Assembly (NCBI GenBank): GCA_963787135.1
Contig: CAWBBW010000013.1
Span: forward strand, 1-64,000
DNA length: 64,000 bases
Direction of reading: 5' to 3'
Origin: Roseiarcus sp963787135
GTDB lineage: Bacteria > Pseudomonadota > Alphaproteobacteria > Rhizobiales > Beijerinckiaceae
A program made the translations under genes and the position numbers. The notes beneath the pieces were generated by a model that was not told where the DNA came from, did no database searches, and saw only the letters and a list, made by a program, of their open reading frames with translations. Of this stretch, positions 7,966 through 17,691 are shown piece by piece (the first letter of the stretch is position 1; the number at the start of each line of letters is the position of its first letter).

Positions 7966-7983
7966 GTTGTCATAAACGACAAC
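7966..7983. promoter_or_regulatory. Candidate operator of the toxin-antitoxin operon
   Basis: GTTGTCATAAACGACAAC, an inverted repeat GTTGTC/GACAAC with a six-base centre, lies ten bases upstream of the toxin start. This is where an autoregulating HigA-type antitoxin would bind. Confidence 0.6.
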
Positions 7984-8065
7984 ATTCTGCAAGCCGGACG
8001 CTTCATGAGGCTCTCATAACCGCGGTCGCGGTCCCGTCGTCGGCAGCGCGTCTTCGCCAGGCAGG

Positions 8066-8539
8066 CTAGCGGCTCGCCCGCTTGAGCCGGGTGACGGCGT
8101 TATCGAGCGCGCTGAGGAAGTTCGAGCGGTCGCGCGGGCTGAATGGCTTTGGCCCGGATGTCGTGAGACCCGTTCCGCGCAGGTGGTCCATGAGATCGCG
8201 GGTGGCGAGCGCCATGCCGACCGAGCCTTCATCAAAGCGCCTGCCGTTCGGCGCGATCACCTCGGCGCCAGCCTTGACGCAGCGGCTCGCCAGCGGAATG
8301 TCGGCCGTGACGACGATCGCGTCGGCGTTGGCGCGCTCGGCAATCCAGTCGTCCGCCGCGTCTGATCCGGCTCCGACGACCACGCGATCGATGCCAGCGA
8401 CGCGCGGGATCTGGATCGGGCTGTTGGCGACGACGAAGACCTGCAGCCCGTAGCGGGCGGCGACTCGATAGATCTCGTCTTTCACCGGACAGGCGTCGGC
8501 GTCGACGAAGATGCTGGGCTGCAATCGGCCGGTCTCCAT
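8066..8539 (-). CDS. UPF0178 (YaiI/DUF188) family protein
   Basis: 157 residues, full length for the family. The N-terminal FVDADACPVKDEIYRVA, the central GSDAADDWIAE and the ADIPLASRC motif are characteristic; conserved aspartates suggest a PIN-like nuclease fold, but no activity is established. The ATG at 8539 was chosen because the family motif begins just after it. It lies 37 bases after the end of the glgX-malQ fusion, on the same strand, so it may be read through from the glycogen operon. Confidence 0.9.
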   Translation of the reverse strand: METGRLQPSIFVDADACPVKDEIYRVAARYGLQVFVVANSPIQIPRVAGIDRVVVGAGSDAADDWIAERANADAIVVTADIPLASRCVKAGAEVIAPNGRRFDEGSVGMALATRDLMDHLRGTGLTTSGPKPFSPRDRSNFLSALDNAVTRLKRASR

Positions 8540-8576
8540 CCGAGACTTCAAACGGTGAACGACGACCGAAGCACCG

Positions 8577-11500
8577 TCAGCTCCTTCCCTTCGCCAGCGC
8601 CGCCAGGATCGCCCGCGCACGCACTCCGGCGAAGGCCTCCTCGACATCCGGGCCAACTTTGAGCCGCCAGTTCGACCGCTCGCGGTCGGTGCCCGGGAGG
8701 TTGGTGGCCATCGTCTCGCCGACGAGATCGTCGAACTGGGCGTGGGCGAGGATCGAGCCTGCCCCGCCCACAAAAGCATGGACGGCGGCGGCGGTTGCGT
8801 CGTCGAGCGCCGCATCTTCGCTCGGCAGGGCGTGGATCAGGCCGGCGGAGAGGAGAGCGGCCAGTAGGCCTCGCTTCTCGTCGAGGCGCGCTGCAATGGC
8901 TTCGGCGGCTTTGGCGAGCGTCAGGAGGCCCAGCGACATCCGCTCGGCAATGTCGGCGCCCTGCCACCAGCCGGCAAGCGTCGCCAGATCGTGGGTCGCG
9001 ACGCAGGCGACCGAGAGCGGCGGATATTCGGCGGGCGGGAACACCTCGGCGCCATTGCGTTCGAACCAGAGCACCCGCATGCCGGGGATATTGGCCCGCG
9101 TCAGCCGGTCGCGGAAGCCTTCCGCCACCGTGCCGAGATCCTCGCCGACGACCATGCATTGGGCGCGCTGGCTCTCGAGCGCGAAGTGGCCGATGATATC
9201 GTCGAGCGGGTAGGCGAGATAGGCGCCTTCCGCCGGCTTCGCCCCGTCGGGAATGAGAAAGAGCCGCTGAAAGCCCATCGCATGGTCGATGCGCAACATG
9301 CCCGCGTGGCGCATGTTGGCGGCAGCGACCGTGACGAACGGCGCCCAGCCCAGGCGCGCGCCCGCGAGCGGATTGGGCGCGGGCAGGCCCCAGTTCTGGC
9401 CCTGGACCGAGAACGGATCGGGCGGCGCGCCGATGGTGACGCCCTGAGCGAGTTCGCGCGCGTGCGCCCAGGCTTCCGCGCCGTCGGGCGCCGCGCCAAC
9501 CGCGAGATCGCGATAAAAGCCGATTTCGAGGCCGTTGGCGCGGGCTCGCGCCGCGGCTCGCCCCAGCTGCCGGTCGGCGAGCCATTGGCAGAAGAGCGCG
9601 AAGTCGAAGGCCTCCGCGTCGCTCGTGATCGCCATCTCGATCGCGCTCGCGTCGCCGTCCCGCAGCGGCTGAGGCCACGTCCGCCAGTTCTCGCCCCGCT
9701 CGCCCGCGGCGATCGCCTGGAAGGCGGCGAAGCGCCTGAGAGCCTCGCCGCCGGCGCTGACGAACGCATCGAATTCCATGACGAGCGGATCCATCCGGCG
9801 GGCGGCCCGGATGCGGGCGAACGTCGCCTGCAGGGCCTCGAGCGCGGCGCGCTTCATCGCCCAGACCGCCGGATAGTCGACGAATTTCGCGGCCGACGCC
9901 GCGGCGAGCGCGGGCCCGAGGGCGGCGAGCTCGGCGTCGAGCGCCAGGCCTGAGTCGAGGACGTCGACAAGGATCGGATCGAGGAACCGGCGGTCCGAGG
10001 GGTAATAGGGGCTCGCCCGTTCGCGATCCCGGGGGAACAGCATGTGCAGCGGGCTCACGCCGAGATAGGCCGCCCCGGCGCTTCCGGCCGCCTCGCCCGC
10101 GCGCGCCAGCGTCGAAAAATCCCCGACGCCCTGATCGCCGGCGCGACGCATGGCGTAGATCTGCGCCGCAACGCCGAAGCGCTTGCGCAGCGCCGCCTTG
10201 GGCCCATAGGCCTCAGGCGGCGCAACCGTCAGAATGCAGTCGACGCCGTCGATCATCAGGCGGTGACGGCCGATCGGCAGATCGGGGAGTGCGATCGACC
10301 GCTCGGCGACGGTGCGCCCGTCGGGGAGCGTCCGCGGCGCCCCGTCGCCGGCTGCCACGCGCCATTCGCGAACGCTGCCGTCCTCGCACTCGACCCGGGC
10401 CTCGGAAGCCTGCGGCGCATCGCGCAAAGGCGCCATGAGCGGCTCGTCGAAACGCACGACGAGGGAGGGCGGCACGCGGCGTCGCCGCGTCTCGTCGACG
10501 ACCCGGGCAAGACTTTCGTGTGCTTGCGCGTCGCTGCCCGCTTCAAGCCCGAGCGCCGTCAAGAGGGCGATCTTGGTTTCGGGCGAGACAATGGTGCGGT
10601 TGCCGCTGACGTCCCACCATTCCGCGGCGATGCCGGCGGCGCCGGCAAGCGCGTCAACCACGGCCGCGCTCGGTGGACTGCCTTTAAGGCCGAAGTCCGC
10701 CGCAGCGCTCTCGCCCAGAATGACGCACGCGCGCGCGGAGAGCCGCCGGCGGTCGGCGAGGACGACGGGCCGCTCCGGCGCGTCGGGCCTCTCAGTGTCG
10801 GCCAGCACGCGCCAGCCCATTCCCGCGCGCGGCTCCGGCAGCGTGAGCTCTACGTCCTCGTGGCCGCGATTCATCGCGACCGCGACGCGATCGATTCCTT
10901 CGCCATGCGGAGCGGCGAACATTGCAACCAGAATCGCGCCTGGCGGATCGTTCCAGCCCGCGGGGGTCAGCGGACCCTCGGCGTCGCGCCATTCGACATC
11001 GGGCAGGGCGCTCGAGTCGAACGGCGCGCCCGTCAGGAACGCGTCGCGCGAAAGGGCAGGGTGGGCGTGGCGGATCGCGACAAGCCGGCTAACGAACGCG
11101 ATCATCGATCGGTCTGCGGCGTTCCAATCGATCGCCGTCGTCGCATTGTCCTGGGCGTAGGCATTGTTGTTGCCGCCCTGGCTGAACCCGAGCTCCGAGC
11201 CCATCGCGAGCATCGGCGTTCCGCGCGACGCCAGCAGCAGGGTCAGGAGATTGCGCTGGTCGCGCGCGCGGGCCGCAAGAATCGCAGGATTTTCGGTTGG
11301 CCCCTCGACGCCATGATTCCAGGAAAAATTGGCGTCGGTTCCGTCCCGGTTGAATTCGCCGTTCGCCTCGTTGTGCTTGTGCTCATAAGCCACGAGATCG
11401 GCGAGCGTGAAGCCATCGTGCGCGACCACGAAGTTGACGCCTTTCGACGGCGCCTCCGCGCGCGAGAAGATGTCGCGGGAGCCGGCCATCCGCGTCGCGA

Positions 11501-12707
11501 TCTCGCCCCTTAGTCCAGGGTCGCCGCGCCAAAAGCGGCGGGCCGCGTCGCGGAAATGGTCGTTCCATTCGGCGAAGTCCGGACCGAACGCGCCGAGCTG
11601 GTAGCCGCCCCAGCCAACATCCCAGGGTTCGGCGATCAGCCGCGCGCGTTGCAGAATCGGATCTTCCGCCAGAGCCCGGAAAAACGGCGCATTCGGGTTG
11701 AACCCGTCAGGGCCGCGACCGAGCGTGGTCGCGAGATCGAAGCGAAAGCCGTCAAAGCCGCCGTAGAGCATCCACCGCTTCAGCGCGCCGATGGCCATGT
11801 CGACCACCAGCGGGCGGTCGAGCGCGAGGCAATTGCCGGTGCCGGCGTCGTTGACGTAAAGCGCCGGATTGTGCGGATCGAGGCGGAACCAGGTCGCGTT
11901 ATCGAGGCCGCGAAACGACAACGTCGGCCCGAACTGGTCGCTCTCGCCGCTGTGATTGAAAACGACGTCGAGGATCGCCTCCATGCCCGCCGCATGCAGC
12001 GCGTCAGTCGTCGCGCGAACCTCCGCCCATCCGCCGGGGGCAAGCCGCGGATCGGGGACGCCGAACACGACGGAATTGTAGCCCCAGGCGTTCGAAAGGC
12101 CGAGCGGGGGCAGATGGCGCTCGTCGACGAAGGCGTCCGACGGCATGATTTCGACCGCCGTGACCCCGAGAGCGGCGAGGTGGGCGATCGAAGCCGGATC
12201 AGCCAGTCCGGCGAAGGTTCCGCGCGCGCTTTCAGGGATCGCCGGGTTCAGCCGCGAAAAGCCGCGCAGATTGAGCTCATATATGACGAGCGAATCCGCA
12301 GGCACGCGCTTGCGGCCCGGCTCGCCTGCCGTCGGCGCGCCCGCGATGGCTTTCGGCGCGTCGGGGCCGCTATCGTCGCCGAAAGCGAACATCGAGGGAT
12401 GCAGGCGCAACGGCCGGTCGAAGGCCCAGGCGTAAGGGTCGGCAAGCAGTTTGGACGCGTCGAAGCGGGCCCCGCGACCCGGATCGAAGGGGCCCTCGAC
12501 CCGGAAACCGTAGCGCGCGCCTGCGCCGAAGCCAGGCGCAAGACCGCGAAAGACGCCGCCCCCGTCGCGCGGCATCGCAGCCTTGAAGACTTCGCGGTCG
12601 CCGTCGTAGAGGCAGAGCGACACGCCTTCGGCGTTGGGCAGGTCGAGCGCCGCCTCGAGGCCGCGGGAAGAAACAACGACGCCGAGTCCCGCCTTTGCGC
12701 CATTCAT
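8577..12707 (-). CDS. glgX-malQ: Glycogen debranching enzyme / 4-alpha-glucanotransferase fusion
   Basis: 1376 residues joining two enzymes. Residues about 1-670 are a GlgX/isoamylase-type debranching enzyme: nucleophile Asp324 in FRFDLATTLG, acid Glu360 in LIAEPWD, and His430-Asp431 in VVAHDGF. Residues about 690-1376 are a MalQ-type amylomaltase: Asp1141 in LRIDHAMGF, Glu1189 in VGEDLG, and His1239-Asp1240 in ATHDLA. Both active sites look complete. The protein should cut alpha-1,6 branches and recycle the short glucans in one polypeptide. It begins one base inside the glgA stop (TGATG), so it is translationally coupled. Confidence 0.95.
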   Translation of the reverse strand: MNGAKAGLGVVVSSRGLEAALDLPNAEGVSLCLYDGDREVFKAAMPRDGGGVFRGLAPGFGAGARYGFRVEGPFDPGRGARFDASKLLADPYAWAFDRPLRLHPSMFAFGDDSGPDAPKAIAGAPTAGEPGRKRVPADSLVIYELNLRGFSRLNPAIPESARGTFAGLADPASIAHLAALGVTAVEIMPSDAFVDERHLPPLGLSNAWGYNSVVFGVPDPRLAPGGWAEVRATTDALHAAGMEAILDVVFNHSGESDQFGPTLSFRGLDNATWFRLDPHNPALYVNDAGTGNCLALDRPLVVDMAIGALKRWMLYGGFDGFRFDLATTLGRGPDGFNPNAPFFRALAEDPILQRARLIAEPWDVGWGGYQLGAFGPDFAEWNDHFRDAARRFWRGDPGLRGEIATRMAGSRDIFSRAEAPSKGVNFVVAHDGFTLADLVAYEHKHNEANGEFNRDGTDANFSWNHGVEGPTENPAILAARARDQRNLLTLLLASRGTPMLAMGSELGFSQGGNNNAYAQDNATTAIDWNAADRSMIAFVSRLVAIRHAHPALSRDAFLTGAPFDSSALPDVEWRDAEGPLTPAGWNDPPGAILVAMFAAPHGEGIDRVAVAMNRGHEDVELTLPEPRAGMGWRVLADTERPDAPERPVVLADRRRLSARACVILGESAAADFGLKGSPPSAAVVDALAGAAGIAAEWWDVSGNRTIVSPETKIALLTALGLEAGSDAQAHESLARVVDETRRRRVPPSLVVRFDEPLMAPLRDAPQASEARVECEDGSVREWRVAAGDGAPRTLPDGRTVAERSIALPDLPIGRHRLMIDGVDCILTVAPPEAYGPKAALRKRFGVAAQIYAMRRAGDQGVGDFSTLARAGEAAGSAGAAYLGVSPLHMLFPRDRERASPYYPSDRRFLDPILVDVLDSGLALDAELAALGPALAAASAAKFVDYPAVWAMKRAALEALQATFARIRAARRMDPLVMEFDAFVSAGGEALRRFAAFQAIAAGERGENWRTWPQPLRDGDASAIEMAITSDAEAFDFALFCQWLADRQLGRAAARARANGLEIGFYRDLAVGAAPDGAEAWAHARELAQGVTIGAPPDPFSVQGQNWGLPAPNPLAGARLGWAPFVTVAAANMRHAGMLRIDHAMGFQRLFLIPDGAKPAEGAYLAYPLDDIIGHFALESQRAQCMVVGEDLGTVAEGFRDRLTRANIPGMRVLWFERNGAEVFPPAEYPPLSVACVATHDLATLAGWWQGADIAERMSLGLLTLAKAAEAIAARLDEKRGLLAALLSAGLIHALPSEDAALDDATAAAVHAFVGGAGSILAHAQFDDLVGETMATNLPGTDRERSNWRLKVGPDVEEAFAGVRARAILAALAKGRS

Positions 12708-14158
12708 CAGGCGGTTCCGGCGAGCGAGCGATAGAGCGCCGCGTAGCGCCGGGCCGGCCCGCGCCAGGAGACGTCAGCGCGCATGCCGTTGAGCCTCAGG
12801 CGGCGCATCGTCGCCCTGTCGTGGAAAAGCTCGCGCGCGCGATTCAGCGCATAGGATAGCGCTTCATCCGAGGTTGGTGAGAACTGGACGCCGGTCGCGA
12901 CACCGGCGGCGGTCGCCGCGTCGTTGGCGTCGATTACGGTGTCGGCAAGACCGCCGACGTGTGAGACAATCGGCGTCGCGCCATAGCGGAGCGCACAGAG
13001 TTGCGTGAGCCCGCACGGTTCGAAGCGGGAAGGCACGACAATGAAATCCGCCCCGGCCTGAAAAAGATGGGCGAGCCTCTCGTCGTAGCCCAAGACGCAG
13101 CCGATCGAACCGGCCCGCGTTGCGGCGGCCTGCGCGAAGCCTTCCTCGAGCGCCCTTTCGCCGGAGCCGAGCAGGGCGAACTGGCCGCCTTTGGCGACGA
13201 GCTCGGTTAGGGCCGGCAGCATGAGGTCGAGGCCTTTCTGCTGGGAGAGGCGGGAGACGACGGCGAACAGCGGCCGGTCGGGGCTCGGCGTCAGTCCGAG
13301 CTTGCTTTGCAGGGCCGTCTTGTTGCGCGCCCGCATGTCGATCCTGAGGGCGCTGTAATTCTGCGGCAACGCGGCGTCGGCGGCGGGATTCCAGACGGCG
13401 TCGTCGATGCCGTTGAGAATGCCGTGCACGACCGAGGCGCGCGAGCGCAAGAGCCCGTCAAGCGCCATGCCGAATTCCGGCGTCATGATCTCGCGTGCAT
13501 AGGTCGGCGAGACGGTGGTGATGCTGTCGGCGAGCCGGAGGCCCGCTTTGAGGTAGCCGACGCCGCCAAAATATTCGACGCCGTCGATCGTGAGCGCCCT
13601 CTCGGGGAGGCCGAGATCCGCGAATGTCGAAAGCGGAAAGTGACCCTGAAAGGCGAGATTGTGGATGGTGACCATTGTCGCGGGCCGGAAGCCCGAGGCG
13701 AAATGGAGATACGCGGCGGCCAGCGCGGCCTGCCAGTCGTGCGCGTGAACAACCTCCGGTTGGAACCCGCCGATGGCGCCCAGTCCGATATCGGCGCCGA
13801 CCCGGGCGAGCGCGGCGAAGCGGTGGGCGTTGTCGGGCCAGTCCAGCCCGTCCGGGCGGAGATAGGGGTTGCCCGGCCGGTCGTAGAGGTGTGGAGCGTC
13901 GATGGCGAAGAGATCGAGGCCCGCGGCGACGCCCGCGAGCACTCGCGCCGGTCCTCCGAACAGATCGCTGTATTCCCCCGCGATCGAGACCTCATCGAGC
14001 TTGGCCGTGACGGCGGGATAGGCCGGCACGAGGGTCCGCATGACGACGTCCTCGGGCTTCAGCGCGCCCGGTAACGCGCCCGTCACGTCGGCGAGGCCGC
14101 CGGTCTTCACCAGCGGGAAAATCTCCGACGCGACGGAGAGGACCTTGAGACCGCTCAT
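12707..14158 (-). CDS. glgA: Glycogen synthase (ADP-glucose)
   Basis: 483 residues, standard for bacterial GT5 glycogen synthase. The ADP-glucose-binding KTGGL lies at residues 18-22, the HDWQ motif near 140, and the C-terminal VPSRFEPCGLTQL near 375. It adds glucose from ADP-glucose to the non-reducing ends of the glucan. It overlaps glgC by four bases (ATGA) and glgX-malQ by one, so the three are coupled. Confidence 0.96.
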   Translation of the reverse strand: MSGLKVLSVASEIFPLVKTGGLADVTGALPGALKPEDVVMRTLVPAYPAVTAKLDEVSIAGEYSDLFGGPARVLAGVAAGLDLFAIDAPHLYDRPGNPYLRPDGLDWPDNAHRFAALARVGADIGLGAIGGFQPEVVHAHDWQAALAAAYLHFASGFRPATMVTIHNLAFQGHFPLSTFADLGLPERALTIDGVEYFGGVGYLKAGLRLADSITTVSPTYAREIMTPEFGMALDGLLRSRASVVHGILNGIDDAVWNPAADAALPQNYSALRIDMRARNKTALQSKLGLTPSPDRPLFAVVSRLSQQKGLDLMLPALTELVAKGGQFALLGSGERALEEGFAQAAATRAGSIGCVLGYDERLAHLFQAGADFIVVPSRFEPCGLTQLCALRYGATPIVSHVGGLADTVIDANDAATAAGVATGVQFSPTSDEALSYALNRARELFHDRATMRRLRLNGMRADVSWRGPARRYAALYRSLAGTA

Positions 14159-15441
14159 TTCGTGAGGGTTTCGATCATCGGTCCGGTAATCAGCGTCACG
14201 CCATCGTCGGTGCGCCGGAACCGTATCGCGTCAAGCTCCGGATCCTCGCCGACGACCAGCCCATCCGGGATATTCACTTCGGCGTCGATCACCACTTTGC
14301 TCAGGCGTACGTTCCGGCCGATGCGCGCATAGGGCAGGATGACCGCCTCGTGGATTGTCGAATAGGAATGGACGTGCACGCCGGTGAAAACGAGCGAGCG
14401 GCTGATCGCGGCGCCCGAGACGATACAGCCGCCAGAGAGAAGCGACGAGATCGCGAGGCCGCGCCGGCCGTCCACGTCATGCACGAACTTGGCCGGAGGC
14501 GTGATCTCGCCGTAGGTCCAGATCGGCCAGGCGCGGTCATAGAGGTCGAGGTCCGGCACGACGTCGGTTAGGTCGATGTTGGCGCCCCAATAGGCGTCGA
14601 CGGTGCCGACGTCCCGCCAATAGTGCTTCGCCTCCTCAGTCGAGGTGACGCAGGACTGCGAGAAGTGGTGCGCGACCGCATTGCCGTTTTTGACGATATA
14701 GGGGATGAGGTCCTTGCCGAAATCGTGGCTCGAATTCACGTCCGCCGCGTCGCTCTTCAAGAGATCGATGAGGTAGGACGTCTCGAACACATAGATGCCC
14801 ATGCTGCAGAGCGCGACCTCCGGTTTGCCGGGCATGGGCGGCGGATTCTTGGGCTTTTCGAGGAAGGAAATGATCCGGTTCTTTTCATCGACATGCATGA
14901 CGCCGAAGCCCCTGGCTTCTTCGAGCGAAGCCTCGAGGCAGCCGACGGTGACGTCCGCGCCTGAGTCGACGTGCTGCTGCAGCATCTTCTCGTAGTCCAT
15001 CTTGTAGACATGGTCGCCCGCGAGCAGCACGATGAAAATCGGACCGTAACTCTCGATGATGTCGATGTTCTGATAAACGGCGTCGGCCGTGCCGAGGTAC
15101 CACATCGTCTCGGATACGCGCTGTGAAGCGGGCAGGATGTCGAAGCTCTCGTTGCGCTCCGGACGGAAGAAGTTCCAGCCGCGCTGCAGATGACGGATGA
15201 GGCTGTGGGCCTTGTACTGGGTTGCGACTGCGATGCGGCGGATGCCGGAATTAAGCGCGTTCGACAGGGCGAAGTCGATAATCCGCGACTTGCCGCCAAA
15301 ATAGACCGCAGGCTTGGCGCGGCGGTCGGTCAGCTCCATGAGGCGGCTGCCCCGTCCCCCGGCCAGCACATAGGCCATCGCGTGACGCGCGTATGGCGCA
15401 GAGACGCCGAGTTCCTTCGCGGTCTTGGTCCTGGCCATCAT
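14155..15441 (-). CDS. glgC: Glucose-1-phosphate adenylyltransferase
   Basis: 428 residues. The nucleotide-binding loop VLAGGRGSRL (about 25-34), the RRAKPAVYFGG regulatory-site region, GTADAVYQN, and the substrate site FLEKPKNPP are all present, with a C-terminal left-handed beta-helix. It makes ADP-glucose from glucose-1-phosphate and ATP, the committed step of glycogen synthesis. Two ATGs are in tandem; the second, at 15438, is better spaced from AAGGAG. It lies ten bases after glgB. Confidence 0.97.
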   Translation of the reverse strand: MMARTKTAKELGVSAPYARHAMAYVLAGGRGSRLMELTDRRAKPAVYFGGKSRIIDFALSNALNSGIRRIAVATQYKAHSLIRHLQRGWNFFRPERNESFDILPASQRVSETMWYLGTADAVYQNIDIIESYGPIFIVLLAGDHVYKMDYEKMLQQHVDSGADVTVGCLEASLEEARGFGVMHVDEKNRIISFLEKPKNPPPMPGKPEVALCSMGIYVFETSYLIDLLKSDAADVNSSHDFGKDLIPYIVKNGNAVAHHFSQSCVTSTEEAKHYWRDVGTVDAYWGANIDLTDVVPDLDLYDRAWPIWTYGEITPPAKFVHDVDGRRGLAISSLLSGGCIVSGAAISRSLVFTGVHVHSYSTIHEAVILPYARIGRNVRLSKVVIDAEVNIPDGLVVGEDPELDAIRFRRTDDGVTLITGPMIETLTK

Positions 15442-15451
15442 TGACTCCTTG

Positions 15452-17668
15452 TCAGGTCGTCGCCGCCCCCACGGCGCCCGGCGGGCTGAAAACGAGGTAC
15501 ACAGTCGCGAGCGGCGGCAGCGTCAGTGTGGCCGAAGCCGGAAAGCCATGCGAGGACCGCGCCTGCGCGTCCACGCCGCCGAAATTGCCCATGTTGGTTC
15601 CTCCATAGGCGGCCGCGTCGCTGTTGACGGCCTCGCGCCAATGGCCTTCGTACGGCAGTCCGAGGCGATAGTTGAGACGCGGTTCTGGGGTGAAGTTGCA
15701 GATCACCGCGACCGGAGGGTCGGTCGGCGCGCCCCGACGCAGGAAGGCCAACACAGACTGCGAGTCGTCGTTGACGACGATCCAACGGAAACCTTCCGGC
15801 TCGCAGTCGCGCGCGTAAAGCGCCGGCGTTTGACGATAAACTCGGTTGAGGTCGCGGATCAGCGCCTGAATGCCCTGGTGCGGCGGGTGATCGAGCAGCC
15901 ACCACGGCAGCGACTCGCTCGCATTCCATTCGCTGGTCTGGCCGAAGTCCTGGCCCATGAACAGGAGCTTCTTCCCCGGGTGACCCCACATGAAGCCGTA
16001 AAAGGCGCGCGCGTTGGCGAACCGCCGCCATTCGTCGCCGGGAAACTTGGAGACGATCGAGCCTTTGCCGTGAACGACCTCGTCGTGCGAGATCGGCAGG
16101 ACGAAATTCTCGCTGAAGGCGTAAAGGAGCCCGAACGTCATCCGGTCGTGGCTCCAGCGGCGATAGATCGGATCCAGCGACATGTAATCGAGCGTGTCGT
16201 GCATCCAGCCCATGTTCCATTTGAACCCGAAGCCGAGACCCCCATGATCGGTTGGGCGCGAGACCCCGGGAAAAGCCGTTGATTCCTCCGCGATCGTGAT
16301 CGCGCCGGGAAACCCGCCGTAAACGAGCTCGTTGGCGCGGCGCAAAAAGGCGATCGCCTCGCGGTTTTCCCTGCTGCCGTCGGGGTTCGGCAGCCATTCG
16401 CCTTCGCGCCGCGAGTAGTCGAGATAGAGCATCGAGGCGACGGCGTCGACACGTAGCCCATCGATGTGGAAGCGGTCGACCCAGTAGAGGGCGTTGCAGT
16501 AGAGAAAATTCGCCACCTCGTGCCGGCCAAAATTGTAGATCGCGGTGTTCCAGTCGGGATGGAAGCCCTTGCGCGGATCGGCATGCTCGTAGAGCGCGGT
16601 GCCGTCGAAGCGTGCAAGGCCATGCGCGTCGGTGGGAAAATGCGCCGGGGCCCAGTCCAGGATGACGCCGAGGCCCGCCGTATGCGCGCGATCGACGAAA
16701 CGGGCAAACCCTGCGGGCTCGCCAAATCGGCGCGTCGGCGCGAAGAGCCCGATCGGCTGGTAGCCCCAGGATTCGTCAAGCGGATGCTCGCTGATCGGCA
16801 TAAGCTCGATGTGGGTGTATCCCATGTCCGCCGCGTAGGGGATCAGTTGATCCCCCAACTCGTCGTAGCTGAGAAACGTTCCATCGGGGCGCCGCCGCCA
16901 CGAGCCGAGGTGGACCTCGTAGATGGACATGGGCTTCCGGCGCGGTTCACCGTCGCCGCGCCTGGCCATGTATTCGGCGTCTGTCCAGGTGAAGTCGGAG
17001 CTGTCGGCGACCACCGACGCGGTCGAGGGACGCAACTCGGCTTCGAAGCCGAAAGGGTCGGCCTTAAGCGGCAACAGCGCGCCGTCGGGTCCCGCAAGCT
17101 CGAATTTGTAGACGGTTCCGGCCTCGAGGTGAGGGACGAAGATCTCCCACAGCCCGCTGTCCATGCGCTTGCGCATCTGGCAGCGGCGTCCGTCCCATCG
17201 GTTGAAATCGCCGACGACGGAGGCGCGCGTGGCGTTCGGCGCCCAGAGGGCGAACAGCACGCCCTCGACGCCTTCGTGTTGGGTGAGCTGCGCCCCGAGG
17301 CGGCGGTACAGCTCGCGATGGGAGCCTTCGCGCAGGAGATAGTCGTCGAGCGGACCTAGAGCCGGTCCAAACGCATAAGGGTCCAATGCCGAGTACGTTC
17401 CGGACGTCGTCTCGACCTCGACCCGATAGACGGGACGCTCCTTGAGGGACGGGATCAGCGCTTCGAAGAAGTCGTCCTCGCGGCGCGGCAACTCCGCGAG
17501 GAGCTTTCCGTCGAGGGTTATCGCCCGCACGCTGATGGCGTCAGGCGCAAAGACGCGAATAACCCAGCCGTCGGAGCTCTTGTGAGGTCCAAGCACGGCG
17601 AACGGATCGCCAGAGCGCGCCGCCTGAATCGCGGCGACGTCGGCGTCACGCGCCCGCCAAGCCTCCAT
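15452..17668 (-). CDS. glgB: 1,4-alpha-glucan branching enzyme
   Basis: 738 residues, a full-length GH13 branching enzyme. After N-terminal carbohydrate-binding (CBM48) modules comes the catalytic barrel with DGLRVDAVASMLY (nucleophile Asp), ITIAEESTAFP (acid Glu) and ISHDEVVHGK (His-Asp). It introduces alpha-1,6 branches into the chains made by GlgA. It is the second gene of the operon, 23 bases after glgP. Confidence 0.97.
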   Translation of the reverse strand: MEAWRARDADVAAIQAARSGDPFAVLGPHKSSDGWVIRVFAPDAISVRAITLDGKLLAELPRREDDFFEALIPSLKERPVYRVEVETTSGTYSALDPYAFGPALGPLDDYLLREGSHRELYRRLGAQLTQHEGVEGVLFALWAPNATRASVVGDFNRWDGRRCQMRKRMDSGLWEIFVPHLEAGTVYKFELAGPDGALLPLKADPFGFEAELRPSTASVVADSSDFTWTDAEYMARRGDGEPRRKPMSIYEVHLGSWRRRPDGTFLSYDELGDQLIPYAADMGYTHIELMPISEHPLDESWGYQPIGLFAPTRRFGEPAGFARFVDRAHTAGLGVILDWAPAHFPTDAHGLARFDGTALYEHADPRKGFHPDWNTAIYNFGRHEVANFLYCNALYWVDRFHIDGLRVDAVASMLYLDYSRREGEWLPNPDGSRENREAIAFLRRANELVYGGFPGAITIAEESTAFPGVSRPTDHGGLGFGFKWNMGWMHDTLDYMSLDPIYRRWSHDRMTFGLLYAFSENFVLPISHDEVVHGKGSIVSKFPGDEWRRFANARAFYGFMWGHPGKKLLFMGQDFGQTSEWNASESLPWWLLDHPPHQGIQALIRDLNRVYRQTPALYARDCEPEGFRWIVVNDDSQSVLAFLRRGAPTDPPVAVICNFTPEPRLNYRLGLPYEGHWREAVNSDAAAYGGTNMGNFGGVDAQARSSHGFPASATLTLPPLATVYLVFSPPGAVGAATT

Positions 17669-17691
17669 GTTTTTTCCTCCCGTTCGTCTCT

